DNA from: Paenibacillus sabinae T27
Lineage (GTDB): Bacteria; Bacillota; Bacilli; Paenibacillales; Paenibacillaceae
Reading direction: 5' to 3'
DNA length: 64,000 nucleotides
Assembly (NCBI RefSeq): GCF_000612505.1
Contig: NZ_CP004078.1
Coordinates: 3,635,252-3,699,251 of the forward strand
Part shown: one piece after another, positions 1 through 10,608 of the stretch
Position numbering within the stretch: position 1 is the first letter of the stretch
How the letters are laid out: each line of letters begins with the position of its first letter
The notes under the pieces: model-generated
Databases searched by the model: none
The model's input: the letters and a program-made list of their open reading frames with translations, nothing else
Told to the model about the DNA's origin: nothing
Program-made: the position numbers and the translations under genes

Positions 1-626
1 TTCGGAACCTTGGCCAGCTCGCTTTCGAACTTCGCATCCAGTGCCTTCAGACGCTCCGCTAATTTGCCGAAACGCTCTTCATAGCCATCCTTATGAGCGG
101 GATCAGCCTGCACCAGACTGTTTTTAATATTTTCAGCCATAATTAGAGCGGACTTCGGACTCACCCAAGTGTGCGGATCGGTATGGAGTGAGTCACCGGA
201 AGCTTCTTCGCCGCTCTCCCCGCCATGATCGTGATCGTCTTCTTCATTTGTCATAATATAATCGATGCCTTTGCTTACTTCGACCGCCTGCACCTTGCTG
301 TCGCTTTCGAGGCCCTTCAGAAAATTCGGCACCCAGCCTTCCAGCCCCGCACCGTTATAGAGAAATAGCTGCGCTTTCGAAGTGTTCACAATATCTTGAC
401 TGCGCGGTGTCCAATCATGCGGCTCCACACCCACCGGCAGCAAATTGATAGCATTAACGTCTTCTCCGCCGATTTCCTTCGCAAACTCATAGATCGGATA
501 AAATGTGGTTACCACATTCACCTTGTCCTCCACAATCGTTCCGCTGCTCTTCGGGCCGCACCCGGACAGCAGAACCGCAATCAGTATAAGCGGAAGAATA
601 AATCCTTTCATTCCTTTTCCTAGCAT
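1..626 (-). CDS. znuA: Zinc ABC transporter substrate-binding lipoprotein (ZnuA/AdcA type), 3' end beyond window
   Basis: The N-terminal ~208 residues are present. A lipoprotein signal with lipobox LLSGC comes first, followed by VVTTFYPIYEFAKEIGG and GVEPHDWTP, which is typical of cluster A-I metal-binding receptors. A His/Asp/Glu-rich loop (HDHGGESGEE) and DPHTWVSP supply the usual zinc-ligand histidines. By family this protein captures extracellular Zn2+ for a ZnuBC-type importer. ATG at 626 is chosen because of AGGAGGAG upstream; an in-frame ATG at 611 is the alternative. A perfect Zur operator lies about 50 bp upstream, which favours zinc over manganese as substrate. The stop codon lies outside the window. 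Confidence 0.9.
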   Translation of the reverse strand, partial: MLGKGMKGFILPLILIAVLLSGCGPKSSGTIVEDKVNVVTTFYPIYEFAKEIGGEDVNAINLLPVGVEPHDWTPRSQDIVNTSKAQLFLYNGAGLEGWVPNFLKGLESDSKVQAVEVSKGIDYIMTNEEDDHDHGGESGEEASGDSLHTDPHTWVSPKSALIMAENIKNSLVQADPAHKDGYEERFGKLAERLKALDAKFESELAKVP

Positions 627-674
627 ATTGTAGCGTTCTCCTCCTGATCGTAATCTTTACTATTAGCATTATAG

Positions 675-689
675 TCGTAATCATTACGA
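675..689. promoter_or_regulatory. Zur box (perfect 7-1-7 palindrome)
   Basis: TCGTAATCATTACGA is a perfect 7-1-7 inverted repeat and matches the Bacillus Zur operator core TCGTAATnATTACGA. It lies just upstream of the zinc-binding lipoprotein gene. A Zur-like gene is 3 kb away in the same window. Zinc-dependent repression is inferred. Confidence 0.88.
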
Positions 690-760
690 TAAGTCAATCG
701 CCTACTATTCATTTTAGCGGGAATCTCGAAATCTATACCTCTACTCACCTCTATTCATAG

Positions 761-796
761 AAAAAAGCAGCCCGGTCCAACGACCAAGCCGCTTTC
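761..796 (-). terminator. Intrinsic terminator of metG
   Basis: On the minus strand an imperfect stem, AAAGCGGCTTGGTC with GACCGGGCTGCTTT, closes a short loop and runs straight into TTTTT. It lies about 45 bp after the metG stop codon. Confidence 0.75.
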
Positions 797-837
797 TCCT
801 TTAAAACTTTTTAATCATCCGCCCTGCTTCTTCTAAT

Positions 838-3285
<2,448 letters not shown>

Positions 3286-3323
3286 TTATTATTGAAAAAT
3301 ATAACCAATATAGCTTACCAATG

Positions 3324-3587
3324 TCAAGTAGAGCGTTCCGCCTTCTTCCCGGTAATCTTGCTCTTCGCCGGTGGCACCGGATCAAGCCCGCCCGGATGAA
3401 AGGGGTGACAGCGGGCAATCCGTTTGGCGGCAAGCCAAGAGCCCTTGAGAGGTCCGTGCACTTCCACCGCTTCGAGCGCATACGCCGAACAGGTCGGATA
3501 GAACCGGCAGGTAGCCGGCTTCAGAGGGGAGATGAAATTACGGTATAGCCTGATCGGAGCCTGTGCCGCTTTTCGTCCGATTCCCAT
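3324..3587 (-). CDS. yidD: YidD family membrane protein insertion efficiency factor
   Basis: 87 residues. The YidD hallmark sequences are [33 protein letters not shown], and [17 protein letters not shown], with the three conserved cysteines. The family is peripheral to the membrane and assists YidC/SpoIIIJ-dependent insertion, although its exact action is poorly defined. The ATG lies immediately after the zur stop codon, and its ribosome site (AAGAGG) is inside the end of zur, so the two are probably co-transcribed and translationally linked. The gene ends about 40 bp before the metG T-box leader. Confidence 0.93.
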   Translation of the reverse strand: MGIGRKAAQAPIRLYRNFISPLKPATCRFYPTCSAYALEAVEVHGPLKGSWLAAKRIARCHPFHPGGLDPVPPAKSKITGKKAERST

Positions 3588-3589
3588 AC

Positions 3590-4045
3590 TTATTTCGCCT
3601 CTTCTCCGCGAGCCGCTTTGTCCTCCGCCCCCGACTCCTCACATTCTCTACAATACCCGAATACTTCGAATTTATGCTTCACCACCCGAAATTGATCGGG
3701 CGTATCCGTCATATTCATCGGGCAGAAAGAGATGGGGTACGTCTTCTGGCACTGGAGACAAATCATATGGTGGTGGTGATGGTCCTGGCTGCAGCTCGCC
3801 TTGAATTTGATTCCGTCCTCAAAAACGATCTGCTCCAGCACCCCCAGCTCTTCCATAACACGCAGGTTGCGGTAGACCGTATCGAAGCTTAGTCCGCTGT
3901 ACTTGCGTTCCATATGTTTATATACATCCTTGGCGGACAAATAACCCGTATTCTCGCCGAACAATTTGGCAAGCGTCTTGCGCTGATCGGTGATTCGCAG
4001 TCCCTGCTCCGACATGGCCTCCAATATCTCTTCTGTCGACAGCAT
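3590..4045 (-). CDS. zur: Zur, zinc-responsive Fur-family repressor
   Basis: 151 residues. The Fur-family winged helix includes [21 protein letters not shown], which resembles Bacillus Zur (SFDT-YRN) more than PerR or Fur. [14 protein letters not shown] and YCREC supply the metal-site histidines and the CxxC pairs of the structural zinc site. With zinc bound it should repress zinc uptake genes, and a perfect operator lies in front of the znuA-type gene at 626. ATG at 4045 is chosen for GGGAG eight bases upstream; a TTG at 4075 and an ATG at 4060 in the same frame are less supported. yidD follows directly. Confidence 0.92.
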   Translation of the reverse strand: MLSTEEILEAMSEQGLRITDQRKTLAKLFGENTGYLSAKDVYKHMERKYSGLSFDTVYRNLRVMEELGVLEQIVFEDGIKFKASCSQDHHHHHMICLQCQKTYPISFCPMNMTDTPDQFRVVKHKFEVFGYCRECEESGAEDKAARGEEAK

Positions 4046-4162
4046 AAGCTCATCTCCCATAACATAGAGGATCAAGGTTTAACCCATCTTTTAATAATGC
4101 CTCAAAAAAATTACGCCGTCAATGAAGGTCAGTATACCCCTGTGTTTTAATTTCCCGGAAAA

Positions 4163-4206
4163 TAAAAATCCCGGCAGCAAGCTTTAACAACCACTTGTGC
4201 CGGGAA
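4163..4206 (-). terminator. Terminator after the copper-amine-oxidase-domain gene
   Basis: On the minus strand, CCCGGCA pairs with TGCCGGG around a 21-base loop, followed by ATTTTTATTTT. It is placed about 30 bp after the stop codon of the 4235-6460 gene. Confidence 0.75.
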
Positions 4207-4234
4207 AAAATGTATACAAATGATGACGAATCCG

Positions 4235-6460
4235 TTATTCCGTCTTCTGAGGCGGAAGCGGCATGAACAGCAGATTAATTGGCAGATTGCTTCCCGAAGC
4301 CGGGGTAAACACGATTTCTACCGTCTGCTCCAGGTTGCCGGTACGGTATAGGACGCTGTTCTGGTTCGGGGCATCTACCGCGCCCGCATTGGGGGCTTCA
4401 ATGATATTGCCGTTGACCAGCAGCGGTCCCTGGTACTTTCCGCCGCGCGGATTGAGTGTAATCAGCGTGTTCGGGGCGACACGGGTAAGCGTTATTTTGT
4501 AGACAACGCCGAAGTTGCCAGAGTTGGATGCTTCCGTGCCCGTTAGCGCGTCCATGCCCTTAAGGTTCAGGTCCGTGTTGTTATCCCCCAGAACCAGTCT
4601 TGAAGGCGCCTGACCTACCGGATCGGTGACCGTAATGATTCGGTTTGCATCCGGGTACGTTCCGCGGTTATGTACACCGTCGCGATCCAGGTAATTTAGG
4701 GTCGGCAGAGTTTGCAGCGGATCCTTGGTGGCGTCGATCATGATGATGGAGTATTTGACCGGATAATCGCTGAATACATCGGACATCAGTGAAATGACTT
4801 GCCCAGGCTTCATCGTCACATTGTTGATTGCAGTCAGAACCGGTTTGCTCTCGCCGGGCTGCAGCGTGACATTATCGTAAGCACCGCCCAAAGACATGGA
4901 TTGCAGGTAGGTTTCGATCGACTTTTTGCCAGTGGCTGTCGGAATATCCAGCGGCCCGCCAAACCCGGACTGCTGAGTTGTAATCGTTGCCGGGTACATA
5001 TTATCGTTCGTTGCGATTACATACATCTTCATGTTCGTGGACATCGAATTCTTGTGATGGACCATAATCCGGGTGCTGCCCATCGCCGTCTCTTGATAAA
5101 CAATGCCTTCCGAATTCACTGTTTCGGGACTATTGCTGCGGATCAGTGTAATCGGGTCCGAGCTGACGGTATACGTGACCTTATTCCATGTCGGAACTAC
5201 ACTTCCGATGATTGTATAAATATCGCCCAGCGGCACAAAAAGCTTGTTAAAGTCTTCCTGACTGTACAGCACTTCGTTCGTAATGTTGATTACCTTCTCA
5301 AAAGTGCTGCTGTGGCCGTGGGTATCGGTGACCGTCAGCTGAATGGGAACAGGGCCCGGGTTAAAAAAGGCCAGCGCGCGATTGGACCATGATTCGGTCA
5401 GCGCATCCCCGTCCGGATCAGAACTGATATTCGTAATAGTAATCGGCTCACCCATTTTGTATTCGTCTTTATTTGTTGTAAACTGCGCTACCGGAGGCTG
5501 ATTCGGCTTCAGAACATTGATGGTTACCGGATAGGGGTCGCTCCATTGGCCATTTGAATCCCTAACCGAGTAACTGACTGTATAATAGCCGGGCTGCGCA
5601 AAAACGTCCTGACGTCCTTCCCAACGCTCCTCAACGATGGTCGCTCCATTAAACGCCTGGCTGCTGGTCACATAATTGACCGTCGTTTCTCCTGCAAAAA
5701 TCTCGGAAGGCTGCACGGTGAAGGATGCCTTTGGCTTTGTCTGCAGAGTCAGGATGACTCGTTTCTGCACATAATCCACTGTGTAGGGAATGCCAAGCGC
5801 CTGCGTAATCGAGGTCAGCGGCACCATAAAAGTATTCTTATACTGGTAGGCCGGACCTTTCATCAGAGTGGCTTTACCGTTCACTGTATAAATCTTGCTG
5901 TTTGTCTTGAAACGAAGCTCGTTGCCGTCTTTGATGATAATCGTTTCTTTCGTTGCTCCGTTGTAGGTCAATTTCAGGCCCACACGCTCGACCATTGCCC
6001 GAATGGCCACGTTAGAGACACCATTCTTCACTGCCATCGGCTGTCCCGCCAAATACAGGACTCCGTTCATATACATCTTGTTGCTGTTCATCATCAGAAC
6101 AAGCTGGCCGCTCCCTGCTGTGCTGGCCGGAATCTGTACGGCTGGAGCTCCGGTCGGCAGTGGCGCCCCTGAAGGCTGAGGCGAAGCGGATGGCAGCGCA
6201 GAGGCTGACGGTTCCGGAGTCGCGCCGGGCTGCTCCGTCGTTGGCGAAGCCTCAGGCGATACTGTCGGGGCTGGGGACTCGGTTCCCGTTAATGATGCAG
6301 CAGTAGCTGACGGCGATGGAGAGGATGCAGCATTGGCAGCTGCGGTTTTGGCTGCTGTCGATGCCGGTGCCGATGCAGCGGACTCGGCGAACGCCGGAAA
6401 TGCCGAAGCCGCCTGTGCCACCGTTAGTACAGCAATTAAAGCCAGTTTTCTAACATTCAT
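4235..6460 (-). CDS. Secreted copper amine oxidase N-terminal domain protein with Ig/PKD-like repeats
   Basis: 741 residues. A signal peptide covers residues 1-26 (NVRKLALIAVLTVAQAASA, cleavage near AFA-ES). It is followed by a ~85-residue Ala/Ser/Thr/Pro linker, then a copper amine oxidase N-domain (about 120-240: LMMNSNKMYMNG, VAIRAMVERVGLKLTY, FMVPLTSITQALGI). This fold is a common surface module in Paenibacillus and does not itself imply oxidase activity. Two Ig/PKD-like segments follow (ASFTVQPSEIFAGE; PPVAQFTTNKDEYKMGEPI, SDPDGDA). The C-terminal ~330 residues are not recognised. The ATG at 6460 has AAGGAG eight bases upstream; the longer frame lacks one. It is probably an extracellular or wall-associated structural or binding protein. 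Its ligand is unknown. Confidence 0.8.
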   Translation of the reverse strand: MNVRKLALIAVLTVAQAASAFPAFAESAASAPASTAAKTAAANAASSPSPSATAASLTGTESPAPTVSPEASPTTEQPGATPEPSASALPSASPQPSGAPLPTGAPAVQIPASTAGSGQLVLMMNSNKMYMNGVLYLAGQPMAVKNGVSNVAIRAMVERVGLKLTYNGATKETIIIKDGNELRFKTNSKIYTVNGKATLMKGPAYQYKNTFMVPLTSITQALGIPYTVDYVQKRVILTLQTKPKASFTVQPSEIFAGETTVNYVTSSQAFNGATIVEERWEGRQDVFAQPGYYTVSYSVRDSNGQWSDPYPVTINVLKPNQPPVAQFTTNKDEYKMGEPITITNISSDPDGDALTESWSNRALAFFNPGPVPIQLTVTDTHGHSSTFEKVINITNEVLYSQEDFNKLFVPLGDIYTIIGSVVPTWNKVTYTVSSDPITLIRSNSPETVNSEGIVYQETAMGSTRIMVHHKNSMSTNMKMYVIATNDNMYPATITTQQSGFGGPLDIPTATGKKSIETYLQSMSLGGAYDNVTLQPGESKPVLTAINNVTMKPGQVISLMSDVFSDYPVKYSIIMIDATKDPLQTLPTLNYLDRDGVHNRGTYPDANRIITVTDPVGQAPSRLVLGDNNTDLNLKGMDALTGTEASNSGNFGVVYKITLTRVAPNTLITLNPRGGKYQGPLLVNGNIIEAPNAGAVDAPNQNSVLYRTGNLEQTVEIVFTPASGSNLPINLLFMPLPPQKTE

Positions 6461-6541
6461 TGGTATGACTCCTTCTACTCCCTTATTAGTAAATAAAAAA
6501 TCCATGACCGTATGGGCTCAGCCGCTCTTTATCTTTAAGGC

Positions 6542-6566
6542 AAAAACACAGCCGCCCTTAGGCGGC
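6542..6566 (-). terminator. Terminator-like hairpin in the leader of the 4235-6460 gene
   Basis: On the minus strand GCCGCC-TAAG-GGCGGC is followed four bases later by TTTTT. It lies about 90 bp before the start codon of the secreted protein gene. It may act as an attenuator in that leader or as a backup terminator for read-through from pflA. I could not match it to a known riboswitch class. Confidence 0.45.
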
Positions 6567-6676
6567 CAGCGCTCTTATCATGGCTTCCCCAAAACAAAAC
6601 ATACTATTAGACGCAAGTCCCAGCAAAAAGTTTCAGTAAAATGGAGAAAATTTGTAAAAGACGGAAATCAATATGC

Positions 6677-6707
6677 GCATATCCATCAAACTTGGAGGGA
6701 AATACTA
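6677..6707 (+). promoter_or_regulatory. Candidate forespore (SigG/SigF-type) promoter of tlp
   Basis: GCATAT and AATACTA are separated by 18 bases. They match the SigG-type pattern gHATR with -10 CATnHTA at all but the first -10 base, about 57 bp before the tlp ATG. This fits expression of a spore core protein gene in the forespore. Confidence 0.5.
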
Positions 6708-6764
6708 ACGGCAAAGGGCGTCAACAAGTCGGCGCTTTTCATTATTTACGGGAGGTGATAAAAA

Positions 6765-6995
6765 ATGAACAGACCCAAACCGGATAACCGGGAAGACAAT
6801 GTAGCCCATCTGCAAAACAATATTGAAAACACCATCCGGAACTATCGGGAGACGGAGGAATATTTAAACGAACACCGCGACGAGATTTCCTCCGCCGAGA
6901 AAAATCAGCTTCAAGACAAGAATGAACGGCGTCTGAACAGCATAGAGGGATTCAGAGAAGAGGTAAAGGACGAAGCAAGAAATCAAAACAAATAA
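6765..6995 (+). CDS. tlp: Small acid-soluble spore protein Tlp
   Basis: 75 residues, highly charged, with no cysteines or membrane segments. PDNREDNVAHLQNNIENTI and NERRLNSIEGFREEVKDEA match the Tlp family (thioredoxin-like spore protein) in order and length. Tlp is a minor small acid-soluble protein of the spore core, made in the forespore and degraded during germination. The ribosome site GGAGGTGAT is near perfect. A candidate forespore promoter lies upstream, and a shared hairpin terminator at 7022-7070 follows. Confidence 0.9.
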   Translation: MNRPKPDNREDNVAHLQNNIENTIRNYRETEEYLNEHRDEISSAEKNQLQDKNERRLNSIEGFREEVKDEARNQNK

Positions 6996-7021
6996 CAGCT
7001 CTCTTTCGCCTGAATCCAATT

Positions 7022-7070
7022 AAAAAGGCTGTTTCCCAACATCCGGTCGTCTCGGAATGGGAACAGCCTT
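7022..7070 (-). terminator. Terminator of pflA (facing tlp)
   Basis: Arms AAGGCTGTT-CCCA and TGGG-AACAGCCTT (one bulge) enclose about 20 bases. On the minus strand the stem is followed by TTTTTA. It separates convergent tlp and pflA and may work in both directions. Confidence 0.75.
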
Positions 7071-7165
7071 ATTATGCGATGCCGCGATCTCCGATGAGGG
7101 ACTCTCATCGTTATTCAAAATCGGAACCCCGTTAATGAAGCTCTGATCGGTATTCGAGGTCGTAG

Positions 7166-7903
7166 TTAAACCGGGGTTGTCTGCTTGCGGCCTTCTTCAA
7201 TCAGCCGGTAAGCCCGTTGGATTTCTTCATCCCCAGGAGTAGGAACCCCTTCTAGCTCATAGGCCTTGCCGAGCATTTCCCATTTATACACGCCCATTTG
7301 ATGATATGGCAAAATCTCGAACTTCTCTACCCCGTTCAGTGTTCCAATAAAACGGCCTAAATTAATGAGGTCTTCTTCTTTATTATGAATGCCGGGCACG
7401 TAGACATGGCGAATCCACATTTTGCGTCCATGATCGGACAGCCAGCGGGCCAGCTTCAGGGTGCGATCATTGGATTTGCTAGTCAGCTTGATATGAGCTT
7501 CATCATCGATATGCTTAAGATCAAGCAGAACAAGATCCGTAACATTCAAAAGATCTGTAATCTTGTCGCCTTCGTTATATCCGTTGGTATCCAGGGTGGT
7601 ATGCAAACCCCAACGTTTCTTCACTTCGGTGAACAATTGCTCTACGAACTTAGCCTGCAGCGTCGGCTCTCCGCCGGATACGGTCAATCCACCACCGGAC
7701 GTACGGTAATAATTCAGGTAAGGTTCGATTTCCTTGAGAATCTCTTCGACAGTCACTTCTCTACCTTCATCTAAAGCCCATGTATCCGGGTTGTGACAGT
7801 ATTGACACTTCATTAGACATCCTTGCATAAATAAAATGAAACGGATACCAGGCCCGTCTACGGTTCCGAAGGTTTCAAGAGAGTGGATACGGCCTTTAAT
7901 CAT
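7166..7903 (-). CDS. pflA: Pyruvate formate-lyase activating enzyme (radical SAM)
   Basis: 245 residues, the usual PflA length. The radical SAM cluster motif CxxxCxxC is Cys29, Cys33 and Cys36 (CLMKCQYCHNP). TFGTVDGPGIR precedes it and GGGLTVSGGEP follows. By family it uses a [4Fe-4S] cluster and S-adenosylmethionine to generate the glycyl radical on PflB in the anaerobic cytoplasm. It lies 150 bp downstream of pflB on the same strand. The hairpin between them (7976-8000) has no U-run, so a pflB-pflA transcript is likely, with pflA at lower level. Control would follow the Fnr boxes upstream of pflB. Confidence 0.97.
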   Translation of the reverse strand: MIKGRIHSLETFGTVDGPGIRFILFMQGCLMKCQYCHNPDTWALDEGREVTVEEILKEIEPYLNYYRTSGGGLTVSGGEPTLQAKFVEQLFTEVKKRWGLHTTLDTNGYNEGDKITDLLNVTDLVLLDLKHIDDEAHIKLTSKSNDRTLKLARWLSDHGRKMWIRHVYVPGIHNKEEDLINLGRFIGTLNGVEKFEILPYHQMGVYKWEMLGKAYELEGVPTPGDEEIQRAYRLIEEGRKQTTPV

Positions 7904-7975
7904 AGAAGGTCATCCTTTCTTCACGACAGCTATAAACCAAAAACTTAAAATTTTAACAATCCCAACACAAGATTT

Positions 7976-8000
7976 TACCGCCCTTGATTCAAGGGCGGTA
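7976..8000 (-). other. Intercistronic hairpin between pflB and pflA
   Basis: TACCGCCCTT-GATTC-AAGGGCGGTA is a perfect 10-bp stem. No U-run follows on the minus strand (AAAATC), so it is more likely an mRNA processing or stability element than a full terminator. Confidence 0.6.
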
Positions 8001-8054
8001 TCACCTTGCTTGTTACAGCATTATTTAGAACTTAAATTCATCTTTAGAGACAAC

Positions 8055-10316
8055 TTACATCGAACCGTGGAAAGTACGGTTAATGACATCAAGTTGTTGT
8101 TCACGAGTCAGCTTGATGAAGTTAACGGCATAACCAGATACGCGAATGGTAAGTTGTGGGTAGTTCTCAGGATGTTCCATAGCGTCCATCAGTTGTTCGC
8201 GGTTAAATACGTTAACGTTCAGGTGATGGCCTTTGCTGTGGAAATATCCGTCCATCATGGATACGAGGTTCGATTTACGTCCCTCTTCATCTTTACCCAG
8301 TGCCTTAGGAACGATCGAGAAGGTATTGGAAATACCGTCAAGGCTGTCTTCATAAGGCAGTTTAGCTACGGAACTCAGGGAAGCAAGAGCACCTTTCTTG
8401 TCGCGTCCGTGCATTGGGTTAGCACCAGGTGCGAATGGTTCGCCTTTTTTACGTCCGTCAGGAGTAGTACCTGTTTTCTTGCCGTAAACAACGTTCGAAG
8501 TAATCGTCAGAATCGATTGAGTCGGCAGGGAATCACGGTAAGTTTGATGTTTGCGAATCATGTTCATGAAGGATTCAACCAGTTCAACTGCGATGCTGTC
8601 AACAGCATCATCGTTGTTGCCGTAGCAAGGGAATTCACCTTCGATTTCGAAGTCAACTGCAATGCCTTGTTCGTTGCGGATCGGTTTAACTTTAGCGTAT
8701 TTAATCGCGCTCAGGGAGTCGGCAGCAACCGACAGACCAGCGATACCGCAAGCCATCGTACGCAGAATGTCACGATCATGCAGCGCCATTTCAATGCGTT
8801 CGTAGGAATATTTATCATGCATGTAGTGGATAACGTTAAGAGTATTGATGTAAGTCTTGGCAAGCCATTCCATCATCGGTTTGAAGCGGCTGATTACTTC
8901 GTTGTAATCGAGCACTTCGGAAGTAATACGCGGATATTCAGGTCCAACTTGAGCGCCGGATTTCTCATCCACGCCACCGTTGATAGCGTACAGCAGAGCT
9001 TTAGCCAAGTTAGCGCGTGCGCCGAAGAACTGCATTTGTTTACCGATACGCATTGCGGATACGCAGCATGCAATACCGTAGTCATCGCCATAGATCGGAC
9101 GCATCAGATCGTCATTTTCGTATTGGATCGAGCTGGTCTCGATGGATACTTTAGCGCAATATTTCTTAAATCCTTCAGGAAGCTTCTCGGACCACAGTAC
9201 AGTCAGGTTAGGTTCCGGAGCCGGTCCCAGGTTGTACAGAGTGTGCAGGAAACGGAAGCTGTTCTTCGTAACGCGAGTTCTTCCGTCTACGGACATACCA
9301 CCGATGGATTCTGTTACCCAAGTTGGGTCGCCAGAGAACAGGTCGTTGTACTCAGGAGTACGAAGGAATTTCACGATACGCAGTTTCATAACGAAATGGT
9401 CCACAAGCTCTTGTGCTTGTTCTTCAGTCAGTGTACCCTCTTCAACGTCACGTTGAACGTAGATATCCAGGAAGGAAGATACCCGTCCGAGGGACATTGC
9501 GGCGCCGTTTTGTTCCTTGATTGCAGCCAGGTAACCAAAATATACCCATTGGAAAGCTTCTTTAGCAGTGTTTGCAGGTTTGGAAATATCAAATCCGTGC
9601 GCGGCAGCCATTTCTTTCAGTTCGCTCAGAGCGCGGATTTGCTCCGACAGCTCTTCGCGGAGACGAATGATACTTTCGCTCATGGAATCCACTTCAAGGT
9701 TAAGTTGATCTTGTTTCTTTTCCTTGATCAGGAAGTCAATACCGTACAGAGCAACGCGGCGGTAATCACCAATGATACGGCCACGACCGTAAGCATCCGG
9801 AAGACCTGTGATGATACCCGCTTTACGCACAGCTCTCATGTCAGATGTATATGCATCAAATACGCCTTGGTTATGCGTTTTGCGAATATTCGTAAACATG
9901 TCCACAATGCTGCTCGGAAGTTCGAAGCCATAAGCTTTACAAGCGTCGATCATCATTTTGATGCCGCCGAACGGTTGAATGGAACGTCTGAAAGGAGCAT
10001 CGGTTTGAACACCAACGATTTGTTCCTTTTCTTTATCGATATAGCCCGGTTTGTGGGATACGATTGTGGAAACCGTGTTGAGGTCTACATCCCATACGCC
10101 GCCTTTATCTCTTTCTTCCTTGCTCAATTGGGAAATAATTTTCCACAATTCGTTAGTGTTGCTGGTTGGACCCACGAGGAAATCTTCGTTTCCTTCATAA
10201 GGTTTGATGTTCTTCTCGATGAAATCATTGACGTTGACATGCTTGCTCCATTTGCCACTAACAAATCCACGCCATCCCGACTTAACTTCTTGTACTTCTC
10301 TTTCAATCACCGACAT
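8055..10316 (-). CDS. pflB: Formate C-acetyltransferase (pyruvate formate-lyase)
   Basis: 753 residues, full length. The active-site cysteine pair is in [10 protein letters not shown]. The glycyl-radical site is Gly728 in RVSGYAV near the C terminus. It converts pyruvate plus CoA to acetyl-CoA plus formate during fermentation, supplying AdhE with acetyl-CoA, and it is oxygen-sensitive in the active form. It is transcribed with pflA downstream. Upstream, between pflB and adhE, are two Fnr-type boxes (10477-10523) that probably give anaerobic induction. Codon use looks like a highly expressed gene. ATG at 10316 has AGGGATTAGC upstream. Confidence 0.98.
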   Translation of the reverse strand: MSVIEREVQEVKSGWRGFVSGKWSKHVNVNDFIEKNIKPYEGNEDFLVGPTSNTNELWKIISQLSKEERDKGGVWDVDLNTVSTIVSHKPGYIDKEKEQIVGVQTDAPFRRSIQPFGGIKMMIDACKAYGFELPSSIVDMFTNIRKTHNQGVFDAYTSDMRAVRKAGIITGLPDAYGRGRIIGDYRRVALYGIDFLIKEKKQDQLNLEVDSMSESIIRLREELSEQIRALSELKEMAAAHGFDISKPANTAKEAFQWVYFGYLAAIKEQNGAAMSLGRVSSFLDIYVQRDVEEGTLTEEQAQELVDHFVMKLRIVKFLRTPEYNDLFSGDPTWVTESIGGMSVDGRTRVTKNSFRFLHTLYNLGPAPEPNLTVLWSEKLPEGFKKYCAKVSIETSSIQYENDDLMRPIYGDDYGIACCVSAMRIGKQMQFFGARANLAKALLYAINGGVDEKSGAQVGPEYPRITSEVLDYNEVISRFKPMMEWLAKTYINTLNVIHYMHDKYSYERIEMALHDRDILRTMACGIAGLSVAADSLSAIKYAKVKPIRNEQGIAVDFEIEGEFPCYGNNDDAVDSIAVELVESFMNMIRKHQTYRDSLPTQSILTITSNVVYGKKTGTTPDGRKKGEPFAPGANPMHGRDKKGALASLSSVAKLPYEDSLDGISNTFSIVPKALGKDEEGRKSNLVSMMDGYFHSKGHHLNVNVFNREQLMDAMEHPENYPQLTIRVSGYAVNFIKLTREQQLDVINRTFHGSM

Positions 10317-10476
10317 GCTAATCCCTCCATATATTTATATGATTTGTAGAGATCGCGGGCTTGAAGGATAATCCCGTGTCTCGTGATCCCAAGCCGTTAT
10401 TTGTACCAAATTTCACAATGATGTTTCATAACTGGGACCTTATATAAACATCTTAGTTTACTTTCCAAAAGAAAAC

Positions 10477-10523
10477 TGTGACAAATATCACCTTTAACCA
10501 ACTTTTTGGTGATATTTGTCACT
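10477..10523. promoter_or_regulatory. Two Fnr-type boxes forming a perfect 15-bp inverted repeat upstream of pflB
   Basis: TGTGA-CAAATA-TCACC (10477-10492) and GGTGA-TATTTG-TCACT (10508-10523) each fit TGTGA-N6-TCACA with few mismatches. Their arms GTGACAAATATCACC and GGTGATATTTGTCAC are exact reverse complements, and their centres are 31 bp apart, about three helical turns. They lie about 160-205 bp before the pflB ATG. Fnr binding is inferred from the motif and the fnr gene nearby. Confidence 0.75.
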
Positions 10524-10608
10524 CCAATTCATGTCCCAGATCTTACTGCTTTCAAAATAAAGTTTCTATATATATTTAAGGCTGGAAAGACATAATATTA
10601 CTTAGAGA

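Noticed and set aside
6505..6600. Possible c-di-GMP riboswitch before the copper-amine-oxidase-domain gene
   Set aside because: The hairpin is there, but the conserved GEMM blocks (GCAAA-type tetraloop receptor segments) are not visible.
7836..10349. 837-codon plus-strand open frame over pflA/pflB
   Set aside because: It is antisense to pflB, whose protein is certain. Its translation is Phe/His/Val-rich with no domain, and it arises from the codon bias of the highly expressed gene.
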